Part shown: positions 26,752 to 35,526 of the stretch, one piece after another
How positions within the stretch are numbered: position 1 is the first letter of the stretch
Layout: every line of letters starts with the position of its first letter
NCBI GenBank assembly: GCA_031280615.1
Contig: JAITGO010000014.1
Coordinates: 1 to 45,816, forward strand
Direction: 5' to 3'
Origin: Desulfobulbus sp.
GTDB taxonomy: Bacteria > Desulfobacterota > Desulfobulbia > Desulfobulbales > Desulfobulbaceae
DNA length: 45,816 nt
Notes under the pieces: generated by a model
The model's database searches: none
Told to the model about the DNA's origin: nothing
What the model saw: the letters and a program-made list of their open reading frames with translations, nothing else
Translations under genes and position numbers: made by a program

Positions 26752-28379
26752 GCGACGGCTCACAGCTCGAGCGCCACGCCGCGACCGCAGTTATGCAGAA
26801 AAAACGAAGAGTTTCCCTGGTCTGGATTGTGCCCCTGGTGGCCCTTGCCCTGGGCGGCTGGCTCGCGCTCAAGGCGATTCGGGAAAAGGGACCGACCATC
26901 ACCATCACCTTCGCCACTGCCGACGGCCTGGAAGCCGGCAAGACCAAGATCAAGTTCAAGGATGTCGAGATCGGCGAGGTCGAGACCATCAACTTGAGCG
27001 AAGACGCCTCCAAGGTGGTGGTCACCGCCAAGATGATCAAGGGCAGCGAACCCTACCTGACCGACCAGAGCAAATTCTGGGTGGTGCGCCCGCGCATCAG
27101 CGGCGGTTCGGTTTCCGGCCTGGGCACCGTGCTTTCCGGCGCCTATATCGGCATCGACGGCAACCGGGCCGGCTCCCCGGCCCGGGATTTCATGGGCTCG
27201 GAGGTGCCGCCGGTGGTCACCGTCGGTCAGCCGGGACGGCATTTCGTCCTCAAAGCCGACGAGCTGGGCTCCCTCGACATCGGTGCACCGGTCTATTACC
27301 GGCAGATCCAGGTGGGTCAGGTGGTGGGCTACGGGTTCGATCCGGACGGCAAATCGATCGACATCAAGATCTTCATCGAAGCGCCCCATCACACCCAAAT
27401 CACCGAGAACACCCGTTTCTGGAACGCCAGCGGCGTCGATATCAGCCTCAACGCCCAGGGGCTCAAGGTCGAGACCCAGTCCATGGTCTCGCTTCTCTCC
27501 GGTGGGATCGCCTTCGACCTCCCCAAGGATAGCCCTCCGGGTAAAGCGGCCACGGAGAACGCCACCTATTACCTGTATCCCGACCATGCGGCCATCCAGG
27601 AGAAAAAATACTCGATCCGCGACTACTACGTGCTGCTGTTCGACGAATCGGTGCGCGGGCTCAGCGTTGGCGCACCGGTGGAACTGTACGGCATCAAGCT
27701 CGGGGAAGTGGTCGATCTCAAACTCGAATTCGACACCGTCCGGAAAAAATTCCTGGTCCCGGTCACCGTGGTGATGGAGCCGGAACGGTTGGGCATCGCC
27801 CAGGTCAGCAAAGCCAAGGAAGTATTTGCCGGCGATCCCGAAGCCATGGCCAAGATGCTGGTGGAACAGCAAGGATTGCGGGCGCAGTTGCAAAGCGCCA
27901 ACCTGCTGACCGGGCAAATGATGATCAACCTGGTCTTTGTCCCGGACGCCCCCAAGGCGACCATCACCACCCGTGACGGCCTACGGGTGATCCCGACCGT
28001 TCCGGGTTCCTTCGAACGGATGCAGGAAGGCCTGGGCAGGATTGTCGCCAACCTCGAGAAGGTCAAGTTCGACCAAATCGGCGGCGAACTCGCCCAAACC
28101 CTGAAGGAGGCGAAAAACACCCTGGCCGAACTCAGCGTCCTGACCAGGAAGGTCAATACCGAAACCACGCCCAAGCTCCAGGCCACCCTGGTCGAATTGC
28201 AAAAGACCCTGGTGGAAGTGCAGCAGGGGGTGGGCAAGGATTCGCCCTTGAACTACACCGCCACCAAAACCCTGGAAGAACTGTCCCTGACCTTGCGGTC
28301 GCTGCGCGAACTCGCCCATACCCTGGACAACCAGCCGCAATCGATCATTTTCGGCAAGGAGAAGCAAGCCAATGAATAA
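26748..28379 (+). CDS. pqiB: PqiB-like MCE-domain protein
   Basis: A 543-residue protein, close to E. coli PqiB (546). One N-terminal membrane segment (VSLVWIVPLVALALGGWLAL) anchors three MCE modules: GPTITITFATADGLEAGKTK, HFVLKADELGSLDIGAPVYYRQIQVGQVVG-type and YVLLFDESVRGLSVGAPVELYGIKLGEV-type repeats. A helical C-terminal needle region follows. Such proteins form hexameric tunnels across the periplasm for phospholipid or hydrophobic cargo. GAGGAGG precedes the start, which overlaps the PqiA gene; its stop overlaps the PqiC gene. Confidence 0.93.
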   Translation: MSDGSQLERHAATAVMQKKRRVSLVWIVPLVALALGGWLALKAIREKGPTITITFATADGLEAGKTKIKFKDVEIGEVETINLSEDASKVVVTAKMIKGSEPYLTDQSKFWVVRPRISGGSVSGLGTVLSGAYIGIDGNRAGSPARDFMGSEVPPVVTVGQPGRHFVLKADELGSLDIGAPVYYRQIQVGQVVGYGFDPDGKSIDIKIFIEAPHHTQITENTRFWNASGVDISLNAQGLKVETQSMVSLLSGGIAFDLPKDSPPGKAATENATYYLYPDHAAIQEKKYSIRDYYVLLFDESVRGLSVGAPVELYGIKLGEVVDLKLEFDTVRKKFLVPVTVVMEPERLGIAQVSKAKEVFAGDPEAMAKMLVEQQGLRAQLQSANLLTGQMMINLVFVPDAPKATITTRDGLRVIPTVPGSFERMQEGLGRIVANLEKVKFDQIGGELAQTLKEAKNTLAELSVLTRKVNTETTPKLQATLVELQKTLVEVQQGVGKDSPLNYTATKTLEELSLTLRSLRELAHTLDNQPQSIIFGKEKQANE

Positions 28380-28980
28380 ATCCCTGCACCTACTTGTCGC
28401 GGTGGCCATGACCGGCGCCCTGTTCTCGCTGACCACGGGTTGCGCCCCGGCCTCGGCCCCGATTTCCTACCACAGCCTGGTGGCAGCCGACCCCGCGCCG
28501 CGCGCCTCGGTGCCGCAGGAGAGCCGGATGGCCCTTATGGTCGGACCGGTTTCGATTCCCGATCTGCTCAAGAATTCGCAGATCGCCACCGGCGGTTCGG
28601 GCGGGCGGTACCGGCTCAGCGAACAGCATCGGTGGGCCGGCGAGGTCGACCGCGAATTCGCCCGCGCCATTGCCGAACAACTGGTTCGCGGGCTGAACAC
28701 CGAGCAGGTGTCCCTCTATCCCGCCGGGCAATACCTGGAGCCGAAGCTGCAGATCGTGCTCGACGTCGTGGCCATGGATGGCGAGCTGGGCAAGGAGGCG
28801 AAGCTGGATGTGCGCTGGTCGCTGGTCGACCCCAAAAGCAAGACCGCGCTGCTGACTCGCCGCACGGCCCTCGCCGAACAGCCGGCCGACAGCGGCTACG
28901 ACGCCTGGATCGAAGCCCAGCGACGCAATATCGCCAAGCTTGGCCAGGAAATAGCGACCGCGATCCGTGCCCGCCGCTGA
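28372..28980 (+). CDS. pqiC: PqiC-like auxiliary lipoprotein (DUF330)
   Basis: A 202-residue outer-membrane-type lipoprotein with signal peptide and C24 after TTG. The mature part shows the family order: LMVGPVSIPDLLKNSQIATG, the RYRLSEQHRWAGEVDREF segment, LVRGLN, and a final MDGELGKEAKLDVRWSLVD. PqiC ties the PqiB tunnel to the outer membrane. The gene overlaps pqiB by eight bases and AAGGAG lies upstream. It completes the four-gene Pqi set. Confidence 0.9.
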   Translation: MNKSLHLLVAVAMTGALFSLTTGCAPASAPISYHSLVAADPAPRASVPQESRMALMVGPVSIPDLLKNSQIATGGSGGRYRLSEQHRWAGEVDREFARAIAEQLVRGLNTEQVSLYPAGQYLEPKLQIVLDVVAMDGELGKEAKLDVRWSLVDPKSKTALLTRRTALAEQPADSGYDAWIEAQRRNIAKLGQEIATAIRARR

Positions 28981-29078
28981 GCCGCGTTTCGGCGACGGAA
29001 ACCCGCCGACCGCGCCTGGCGCGCCACGACCCTTGGCCGCAAGGAACCATCCATTCAGATCGGGAGGCTCGCACCACC

Positions 29079-30179
29079 ATGACCCATCATCCTCCGGAGA
29101 TCGTCCGTTCCACCCTGGCGGTTTTGTTCATCGGCCTGCTGATCGGCACCTCGCTGTGGATTCTGCGGCCCTTTCTCTTTCCGCTCGCCTGGGCGGTCAT
29201 GATCGTGATCGCCACCTGGCCGCTGATGCTGAAGGTGCAGCGGACATGCGGCAACAGGCGGTGGCCGGCGGTGCTTTTGATGTCGCTGGCGCTCCTGCTG
29301 CTGTTGGTCGTGCCGCTTTCACTCGCCCTGGTCACCCTCCTCGACAACACCAGCGACCTGGCCGCGATCCCCGACAAACTCAAGGCCGTCGAATTCGGCG
29401 CCCCGCCCGCCTGGTTTGACAAGGTCCCGGTTTTTTCCCAGCAGCTCATCGAACGCTGGCAACAGCTCTCGGCAATCAGCGCCCAGGAACTCACCGCCAA
29501 GCTGGCCCCCCACGTCCGCACGGTCCTCAAGTGGGTCGTGGGCCAGGTGGGCAGCATCGGCCTTTTGCTGGTCCAGTTTCTGTTGATGGTTGTCCTGGCC
29601 GCGATTCTCTACGCCCAAGGCGAGCAAGCCTCGGAGTTGGTACGCGCCTTTGCCCGCCGTCTGGCCGGCGAACGCGGCCACGCCGCGGCCCTGCTGTCGG
29701 CGGCCGCCATCCGCAGCGTTGCCATCGGCATCGTCGGCACGGCGACCATCCAATCGGCGCTCGGCGGCATCGGCCTGATCGTGGTCGGGGTGCCGGCACC
29801 GTCCCTGTTGATCGCGGCGATGTTCCTGCTGTGCATTGCCCAGATCGGCCCCGGCCTGGTGCTGTTTCCCACCGTGATCTGGCTCTATTGGAGCGGCGAC
29901 GCCCTGTGGGGCACGATCCTCCTGATCTGGTCGCTGCTGGTGGCGGTCAGCGACAACATCATGCGCCCGCTCCTCATCCGGAAAGGGGCCGATCTGCCGA
30001 TGGTGCTGATCCTGGCCGGGGTGATCGGCGGCCTGGTCGCCTTCGGAGTGATCGGCCTGTTCCTCGGCCCGGTGATGCTGGCGGTCACCCACACCCTGCT
30101 GCTGGCCTGGATCAAGGGCGCGGAACCTACGGCGCCTGAAGAAGTGCCTGAGGTGCCCATGGAAGGAGAAAATGATTGA
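29079..30179 (+). CDS. AI-2E-family (YdiK-like) membrane permease
   Basis: A 366-residue inner-membrane protein with about eight hydrophobic segments: two close to the N-terminus (RSTLAVLFIGLLIGTSLWIL), one further pair, an amphipathic middle with WFDKVPVFSQQLIERWQQL, and a C-terminal group including GLIVVGVPAPSLLIAAMFLL and the family motif VSDNIMRPLLI. YdiK/PerM proteins are uncharacterised transporters; despite the family name, autoinducer export is proven for few. GGGAGG lies a little far (about 11 nt) before the start. The gene is 98 bases after pqiC and 111 bases before the PPK2 gene, so operon membership is uncertain. Confidence 0.88.
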   Translation: MTHHPPEIVRSTLAVLFIGLLIGTSLWILRPFLFPLAWAVMIVIATWPLMLKVQRTCGNRRWPAVLLMSLALLLLLVVPLSLALVTLLDNTSDLAAIPDKLKAVEFGAPPAWFDKVPVFSQQLIERWQQLSAISAQELTAKLAPHVRTVLKWVVGQVGSIGLLLVQFLLMVVLAAILYAQGEQASELVRAFARRLAGERGHAAALLSAAAIRSVAIGIVGTATIQSALGGIGLIVVGVPAPSLLIAAMFLLCIAQIGPGLVLFPTVIWLYWSGDALWGTILLIWSLLVAVSDNIMRPLLIRKGADLPMVLILAGVIGGLVAFGVIGLFLGPVMLAVTHTLLLAWIKGAEPTAPEEVPEVPMEGEND

Positions 30180-30290
30180 GATGGAACACCAAGCCGTTGC
30201 GAAGAAAAGCATCCACGCCGCCGGCCAGGCGACCGACTGGCAGTGTCTTTCTCTTAAAGGCGGATACCGAATCCCACACGGAGGACCACA

Positions 30291-31103
30291 ATGAAAAAAG
30301 CAAAAGCAGCCAAAAAAGAACCCCTTGCCGAGAAGCTCGACCGCAAGACATACGAGCGGGAGATGGCCAAGCTGCACGGGGAATTGGTCAAACTGCAGCA
30401 ATGGGTGGTGCAGAAGGGACTGAAGGTCTGCATTGTCTTCGAAGGACGGGACGGCGCCGGAAAAGGCGGCACCATCAAGGCGATCACCGAGCGGGTCAGC
30501 CCGAGAATATTCCGGGTGGTCGCCCTGCCCGCGCCCACGGAACGCGAAAAATCGCAGATGTACGCCCAGCGTTACATCCCCCACCTGCCCTCGGCGGGCG
30601 AGATCGTGATCTTCGACCGCAGCTGGTACAACCGGGCCGGGGTCGAGCGGGTGATGGGTTTTTGTTCCGACGAGCAGGCCAAGCGCTTCCTGACGATGGT
30701 CCCGGCCTTTGAACGGATCATGCTGGAATCCGGGATCATCCTGCTCAAATACTGGCTGGAGGTCAGCCCCGAGGAACAGACCAAACGGTTGAGCGCCCGG
30801 ATCGACGACCCCCGAAAAACGTGGAAACTCTCGCCCATGGATCTCAAGTCCTACGGCCGGTGGGACGATTACACCCAGGCGCGCGACGAGATGTTCGCCG
30901 CCTCCGACACCTCGTGGGCGCCCTGGCACGTGGTCCGCTCGGACGACAAGAAACGGGCACGGCTCAACACCATCAGCCACCTCCTTCACTCCATCGATTA
31001 CAAAGAGCTGAAGAAGGAAAAAATAGAACTGCCCAAACGGAAAATAGGGCATACCTATGAAGAAACGGACTACCAGTTCAGGTTCATTCCGGAACCGTAC
31101 TGA
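30291..31103 (+). CDS. ppk2: Polyphosphate kinase 2, single-domain
   Basis: A 270-residue PPK2 enzyme, which transfers phosphate between polyphosphate and nucleotides. Walker A FEGRDGAGKGG (about 50-60), the lid-region APTEREKSQMYAQRYIPHLP and Walker B VIFDRSWYNRAGVERVMGF (D109/R110) are intact; WKLSPMDLKS and KKRARLN also fit. The one-domain length and these motifs point to the class that preferentially uses NDPs, but class cannot be proven by eye. GGAGG precedes the ATG. The next gene, a glycogen/maltodextrin phosphorylase, follows after 44 bases, grouping two storage-polymer enzymes. Confidence 0.95.
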   Translation: MKKAKAAKKEPLAEKLDRKTYEREMAKLHGELVKLQQWVVQKGLKVCIVFEGRDGAGKGGTIKAITERVSPRIFRVVALPAPTEREKSQMYAQRYIPHLPSAGEIVIFDRSWYNRAGVERVMGFCSDEQAKRFLTMVPAFERIMLESGIILLKYWLEVSPEEQTKRLSARIDDPRKTWKLSPMDLKSYGRWDDYTQARDEMFAASDTSWAPWHVVRSDDKKRARLNTISHLLHSIDYKELKKEKIELPKRKIGHTYEETDYQFRFIPEPY

Positions 31104-31147
31104 CCGGCCCCGGGACACAAACGGCAACGTGGACAACGGAGGACAAG

Positions 31148-33670
31148 ATGCTGAAACAAATGGAAATCGACGGCCAAGCGATTGAAAAGCTGAAACGGGC
31201 CTTTGCCTACAAACTGTTTTTTCAGCAGGGTTCGCTCCCGATCTCCGCCTCGCTCAACGATTACTACCTGGCGGTCAGCTACACCCTCAGGGACCGAATG
31301 CAGGCCCTGTTCATCAATACCGTGGCGGCCATGGCCGAAAAGAAGAGCAGGATCGTCTGCTACCTTTCCGCCGAGTTCCTCTTGGGGCCGCACCTGCTGA
31401 ACAACCTGATCAATCTCGGCCTGTACGACGCCTTTGCCCGGGCAACGCGGGAAACGGGGCTCGACCTGCAGCAGATCATCGAGCACGAGGAAGAGCCGGG
31501 CCTGGGCAACGGCGGCCTGGGCCGCCTGGCCGCCTGCTACCTCGATTCCATGGCCACCCTGGAGATCCCGGCCATCGGCTACGGTATCCGCTACGAATTC
31601 GGGATGTTCGACCAGGCTTTCGAACAGGGTTGGCAAAAAGAGTTGAGCGACCGCTGGCTGTTGCCGGGCAATCCTTGGGAATTCAAGAAATCCGACCTGG
31701 CGGTGGAAGTGGGTTTCGGCGGCCAGACCGCGACCTTTGCCGACCAGGAGGGCCGGGTGCATGTGTGCTGGACGCCGAGCTCGGTGGTCAAGGGGATTCC
31801 CTACGACACCCCGATTCCCGGCTACCGGGTGAACACGGTCAACATCCTCCGCCTGTGGAGCGCCGAGGCCCCCAAGAGTTTCGATTTCGACGACTTCAAC
31901 GTCGGCGACTATTTCGGCTCGGTGGCAGAGAAAATCCAGGCGGAAAACATCACCAAGGTGCTCTACCCCAACGATCAGCCGTTCCAGGGCAAAGTGCTCC
32001 GGCTGCGACAGCAATACTTTTTCGTCTCCGCCTCGCTCCAGGACATGGTCCGTCTGCACCGGATGCAATACGGCAACCTGGACGACTTCCACCAACATTT
32101 CGCGGTTCAGCTCAACGATACCCATCCCGCCATCGCGGTCCCCGAGCTGATGCGCCTGCTGGTGGATGTGCACGGCTATGAATGGGACCGGGCCTGGAGC
32201 ATCACTTCAGGGACTTTTGCCTACACCAACCACACCCTCCTGCCCGAGGCCCTGGAAACATGGTCCGTCGACCTGCTGGGACAACTGCTGCCCCGGCACC
32301 TGGAGATCATCCTGGAAATCAACCGCCGCTTCCTGGACTCGGTCCGCAGCCAATACCCCGATGACGAGGACTTGATCCGCCGGGTGTCGATTATCGACGA
32401 AAAGGGAGAGCGTTGGGTGCGCATGGCCCATCTGGCCTGCATCGGCAGCCACAAAATCAACGGCGTGGCCGCGCTCCACACCGAATTGCTCAAGCAGCAC
32501 ACCCTGGCCGATTTCCACCGCCTGTGGCCGGAGAAGCTGGTCAACGTCACCAATGGAGTCACGCCGCGGCGCTGGATGGCGCTCAGCAACCCCGGCCTCA
32601 CCGAGCTGATCGCCTCGGCCATCGGCGAGCAGTGGATCACCGACCTGCACCGGCTGCACGAACTGGAGCCCCTGGCCAACGGCCCAGCGTTCCGGGAACG
32701 TTGGCAGGCGATCAAGCACGACAACAAAATCCGGCTGGCCCGCATCCTGCGGGAACGCACGGGCATCGTTCTGGATCCGGCCTCCCTGTTCGACGTCCAG
32801 GTCAAACGGATTCACGAATACAAGCGCCAGCATCTCAACCTGCTGCACATCATCACCCTGTACAATCGCCTCAAGCGCGACCCCGGCCTGGACCTGACGC
32901 CCCGCTCCTTCATTTTCGGGGGCAAGGCCGCGCCCGGCTATTTCATGGCCAAGCTGATCATCAAGCTGATCAATTCGGTGGCCGAGGCGGTCAATAACGA
33001 TCCGGACATCGACGGCCGGCTGCGGGTGGCCTTTTTCCCGGATTTCAACGTCAAGAACGCCCATGCCATCTACCCGGCCGCCGACCTCTCCGAACAGATC
33101 TCGACCGCCGGCAAGGAGGCCTCCGGGACCGGCAACATGAAGTTCGCCATGAACGGCGCCCTGACCATCGGCACCTTGGACGGGGCCAATGTGGAGATCC
33201 GGGAACAGGTCGGGCCTGAGAATTTCTTTTTGTTCGGCATGCGGGTCGACGAGGTGGAGGCACTCTGGGCCGCCGGCTACCGGCCCCGGTCGATCTACGA
33301 GGCCAACGAGGAGTTGCGGGCCGCGATCGACCTGATCGCCGACGGCCGCTTCTCCGGGGGCGACCGGCAAATGTTCCGCCCCCTGATCGACTCGCTACTC
33401 GAACACGATCCGTTCCTGGTCCTGGCCGATTACCAGGCCTATCTCGACTGCCAGCAGCAGGTGGGGGCGATGTTCCGCAACCAGGAGCAATGGTGCCGGA
33501 TGTCGATCCTCAACGTCAGCCGCATGGGCCTGTTTTCCTCGGATCGCTCGATTGCCGAATACTGCGAGAAGATCTGGCAGGTGCAGCGGTCGCCGGTCGC
33601 CCTCAAATGGGAACGCCTACCCAGCCAGGGCATCGTTTTCCCGAAACGGCCGGCGACGCCGAGGTTTTAA
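31148..33670 (+). CDS. glgP: Glycogen/maltodextrin phosphorylase
   Basis: An 840-residue GT35 phosphorylase that releases glucose 1-phosphate from alpha-1,4-glucans with pyridoxal phosphate. Family landmarks are GLGNGGLGRLAACYLDSMAT, AVQLNDTHPAIAVPELMR, VTNGVTPRRWM, VQVKRIHEYKRQ and the cofactor site SGTGNMKFAMNGA with the Schiff-base lysine at K665. The length is slightly above E. coli MalP/GlgP. GGAGG precedes the start. It lies 44 bases after ppk2 and 44 bases before the SulP gene, likely on one message. A choice between glycogen and maltodextrin as preferred substrate cannot be made. Confidence 0.96.
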   Translation: MLKQMEIDGQAIEKLKRAFAYKLFFQQGSLPISASLNDYYLAVSYTLRDRMQALFINTVAAMAEKKSRIVCYLSAEFLLGPHLLNNLINLGLYDAFARATRETGLDLQQIIEHEEEPGLGNGGLGRLAACYLDSMATLEIPAIGYGIRYEFGMFDQAFEQGWQKELSDRWLLPGNPWEFKKSDLAVEVGFGGQTATFADQEGRVHVCWTPSSVVKGIPYDTPIPGYRVNTVNILRLWSAEAPKSFDFDDFNVGDYFGSVAEKIQAENITKVLYPNDQPFQGKVLRLRQQYFFVSASLQDMVRLHRMQYGNLDDFHQHFAVQLNDTHPAIAVPELMRLLVDVHGYEWDRAWSITSGTFAYTNHTLLPEALETWSVDLLGQLLPRHLEIILEINRRFLDSVRSQYPDDEDLIRRVSIIDEKGERWVRMAHLACIGSHKINGVAALHTELLKQHTLADFHRLWPEKLVNVTNGVTPRRWMALSNPGLTELIASAIGEQWITDLHRLHELEPLANGPAFRERWQAIKHDNKIRLARILRERTGIVLDPASLFDVQVKRIHEYKRQHLNLLHIITLYNRLKRDPGLDLTPRSFIFGGKAAPGYFMAKLIIKLINSVAEAVNNDPDIDGRLRVAFFPDFNVKNAHAIYPAADLSEQISTAGKEASGTGNMKFAMNGALTIGTLDGANVEIREQVGPENFFLFGMRVDEVEALWAAGYRPRSIYEANEELRAAIDLIADGRFSGGDRQMFRPLIDSLLEHDPFLVLADYQAYLDCQQQVGAMFRNQEQWCRMSILNVSRMGLFSSDRSIAEYCEKIWQVQRSPVALKWERLPSQGIVFPKRPATPRF

Positions 33671-33714
33671 CCACTTACTTTTCAAGAGCTACATCGGTAA
33701 CGAGCGCGCACGCC

Positions 33715-35469
33715 ATGTCACAGTCCGCCCACTTCTCCCGCACCCATGCGCTTGCCAGGCTGCTCAAGCGGTTCGTTCCCGGCCTGCTGCCCCTGGTGCG
33801 CTACCAACGATCCGACCTGCGGCACGATTGCATCGCCGGCTGTTCGGTGGCCGCAGTGGCCCTGCCGGTGGGCATCGCCTATGCCGCGGTCGCCGGCGTT
33901 CCCCCGGTCTACGGCATCTATGCCTCGTTGCTGCCGCTGTTCGCCTATGCTCTGTTCGGCTCGTCGCGGCAACTGATCACCGGGCCGGATGCGGCCACCT
34001 GCTTGATGGCGGCCTCCGCCATCGGCCCGCTCGCCGGGGGCGATCCCCAACGGTATATGGAGCTGATGATCTCCCTCACCTTGATCACCGGCCTGTTCAA
34101 CATCGGCTTCGGGCTCTGCCGGTTCGGCTTCATGGCCAATTTCCTCTCCCACCCCATTCTCATCGGCTACCTGAACGGTGTTGCCCTGATCGTGCTCGCC
34201 GGCCAGCTGCCCGCGCTGTTCGGCTATCAGGGAGGCGGAGGCCATTTTGGCGATAAGGTCTTGGATTTTTTAGACAAGGCACCAGCCACCCATGTCCCCA
34301 CCCTCCTGCTCGGCATCGCGGCGATCGGCGTCCTGTTGGGGCTTAAACGATGGGCTCCCCGTCTGCCGGCCCCCCTGATCGTCGCGGTCCTCGGCATTGC
34401 CGCAGCGTATCTGCTGCAACTCTCGGCCAAGGACGTCGCGGTCCTGGGGACGGTCCCGACCGGATTTCCCACCCTGCATCTGCCCGGCTTCGATCCGGCT
34501 CGATTCGAAATCCTGGTGCGACATGCCGCCGGCATCGCCCTGATCAGCTTTGTCAGCGGCATCATGACCGCCAAGAGTTTCGCCCGCCGCAACCGCTACC
34601 CCATCGACGCCAACCAGGAGTTGATCGCCTTCGGCGTCTGCAACATCGTCACCGGGCTGGCCCAAGGCTTTCCGGTCACCGGCGCGGATTCTCGGACCGC
34701 GGTGAACAGCGCCATGGGCGGGCGGACCCAATTGGTCGGCATCGTCGCCGGCGGCGTCATCCTCCTGTTCCTGCTGTTTTTCACCGCGCCGCTGGCCCTG
34801 CTGCCCACCGCCGTTTTGGCGGCGATCATCGCGGTCTCCTGCCTCGGCCTCTTCGATTTCGCCTCGCTGCGGGAGCTCTACGCGGCCAGCAGGCGAGAAT
34901 TGGCCTTTTCGCTGGTGACCACCGCAAGCGTGCTCTACTTCGACGTCTTGCCGGCGGTCAGCTTTGCGGTCATGTTCACCTTCCTCTGGCTGCTGCTCGC
35001 CGCCTCCCATCCTCGCGATGCGGTCCTCGGCCAGGTTCCCGACAAATCGACTTTCCACAGCGTCGTCGACTACCCCAACGCAATTACCGTCCCCGGCCTG
35101 CTCATCTACCGCTTCGAGGGCAACGTGGTGTTTTTCAACAGCGACTATTTCAAGGAACGCCTGATGTGCCGGATCACAGCGGCCAAAACGCCGGTCAAGT
35201 GGGTGGTGGTCGACGCCAGCCCGGTCAGCATGATCGACATCACCGCCTTGCACAACCTGATCGATCTGCACGAGGAACTTAAGGAACGCGGCATTCAGCT
35301 CAAATTTGCCCGGGTGAGACGATCCCTGTGGAATTTTTTCGATATTCATTGGCTCAAGAGCAATCCCCTACTCAACAGAGGACCTCGGTATGACAGCCTG
35401 ACCAAGGTGACCGAGGCCTTTCTTCAGTGGGAACAGGGCGTAAGCGACACGGCGGAAACCGGCCCGTGA
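33715..35469 (+). CDS. SulP-family anion transporter with STAS domain
   Basis: A 584-residue inner-membrane transporter. The SulP membrane core begins with HDCIAGCSVAAVALPVGIAY and YGIYASLLPLFAYALFGSSR, followed by GPDAATCLM and the later KSFARRNRYPIDANQELIAF and GADSRTAVNSAMGGRTQL. A C-terminal STAS domain (about residues 455-565; VVVDASPVSMIDITALHNL) is regulatory. Family members carry sulfate, bicarbonate or other anions; in a sulfur-metabolising anaerobe sulfate is attractive but unproven. The start lacks a strong ribosome-binding site (GCGCGCACGCC precedes it), which fits coupling to the preceding gene. Confidence 0.93.
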   Translation: MSQSAHFSRTHALARLLKRFVPGLLPLVRYQRSDLRHDCIAGCSVAAVALPVGIAYAAVAGVPPVYGIYASLLPLFAYALFGSSRQLITGPDAATCLMAASAIGPLAGGDPQRYMELMISLTLITGLFNIGFGLCRFGFMANFLSHPILIGYLNGVALIVLAGQLPALFGYQGGGGHFGDKVLDFLDKAPATHVPTLLLGIAAIGVLLGLKRWAPRLPAPLIVAVLGIAAAYLLQLSAKDVAVLGTVPTGFPTLHLPGFDPARFEILVRHAAGIALISFVSGIMTAKSFARRNRYPIDANQELIAFGVCNIVTGLAQGFPVTGADSRTAVNSAMGGRTQLVGIVAGGVILLFLLFFTAPLALLPTAVLAAIIAVSCLGLFDFASLRELYAASRRELAFSLVTTASVLYFDVLPAVSFAVMFTFLWLLLAASHPRDAVLGQVPDKSTFHSVVDYPNAITVPGLLIYRFEGNVVFFNSDYFKERLMCRITAAKTPVKWVVVDASPVSMIDITALHNLIDLHEELKERGIQLKFARVRRSLWNFFDIHWLKSNPLLNRGPRYDSLTKVTEAFLQWEQGVSDTAETGP

Positions 35470-35526
35470 CAGACACGGGTGCCGTCCGCCCGGACGCATC
35501 CGTTTTTTACCGCAAGGAGGTGATCC

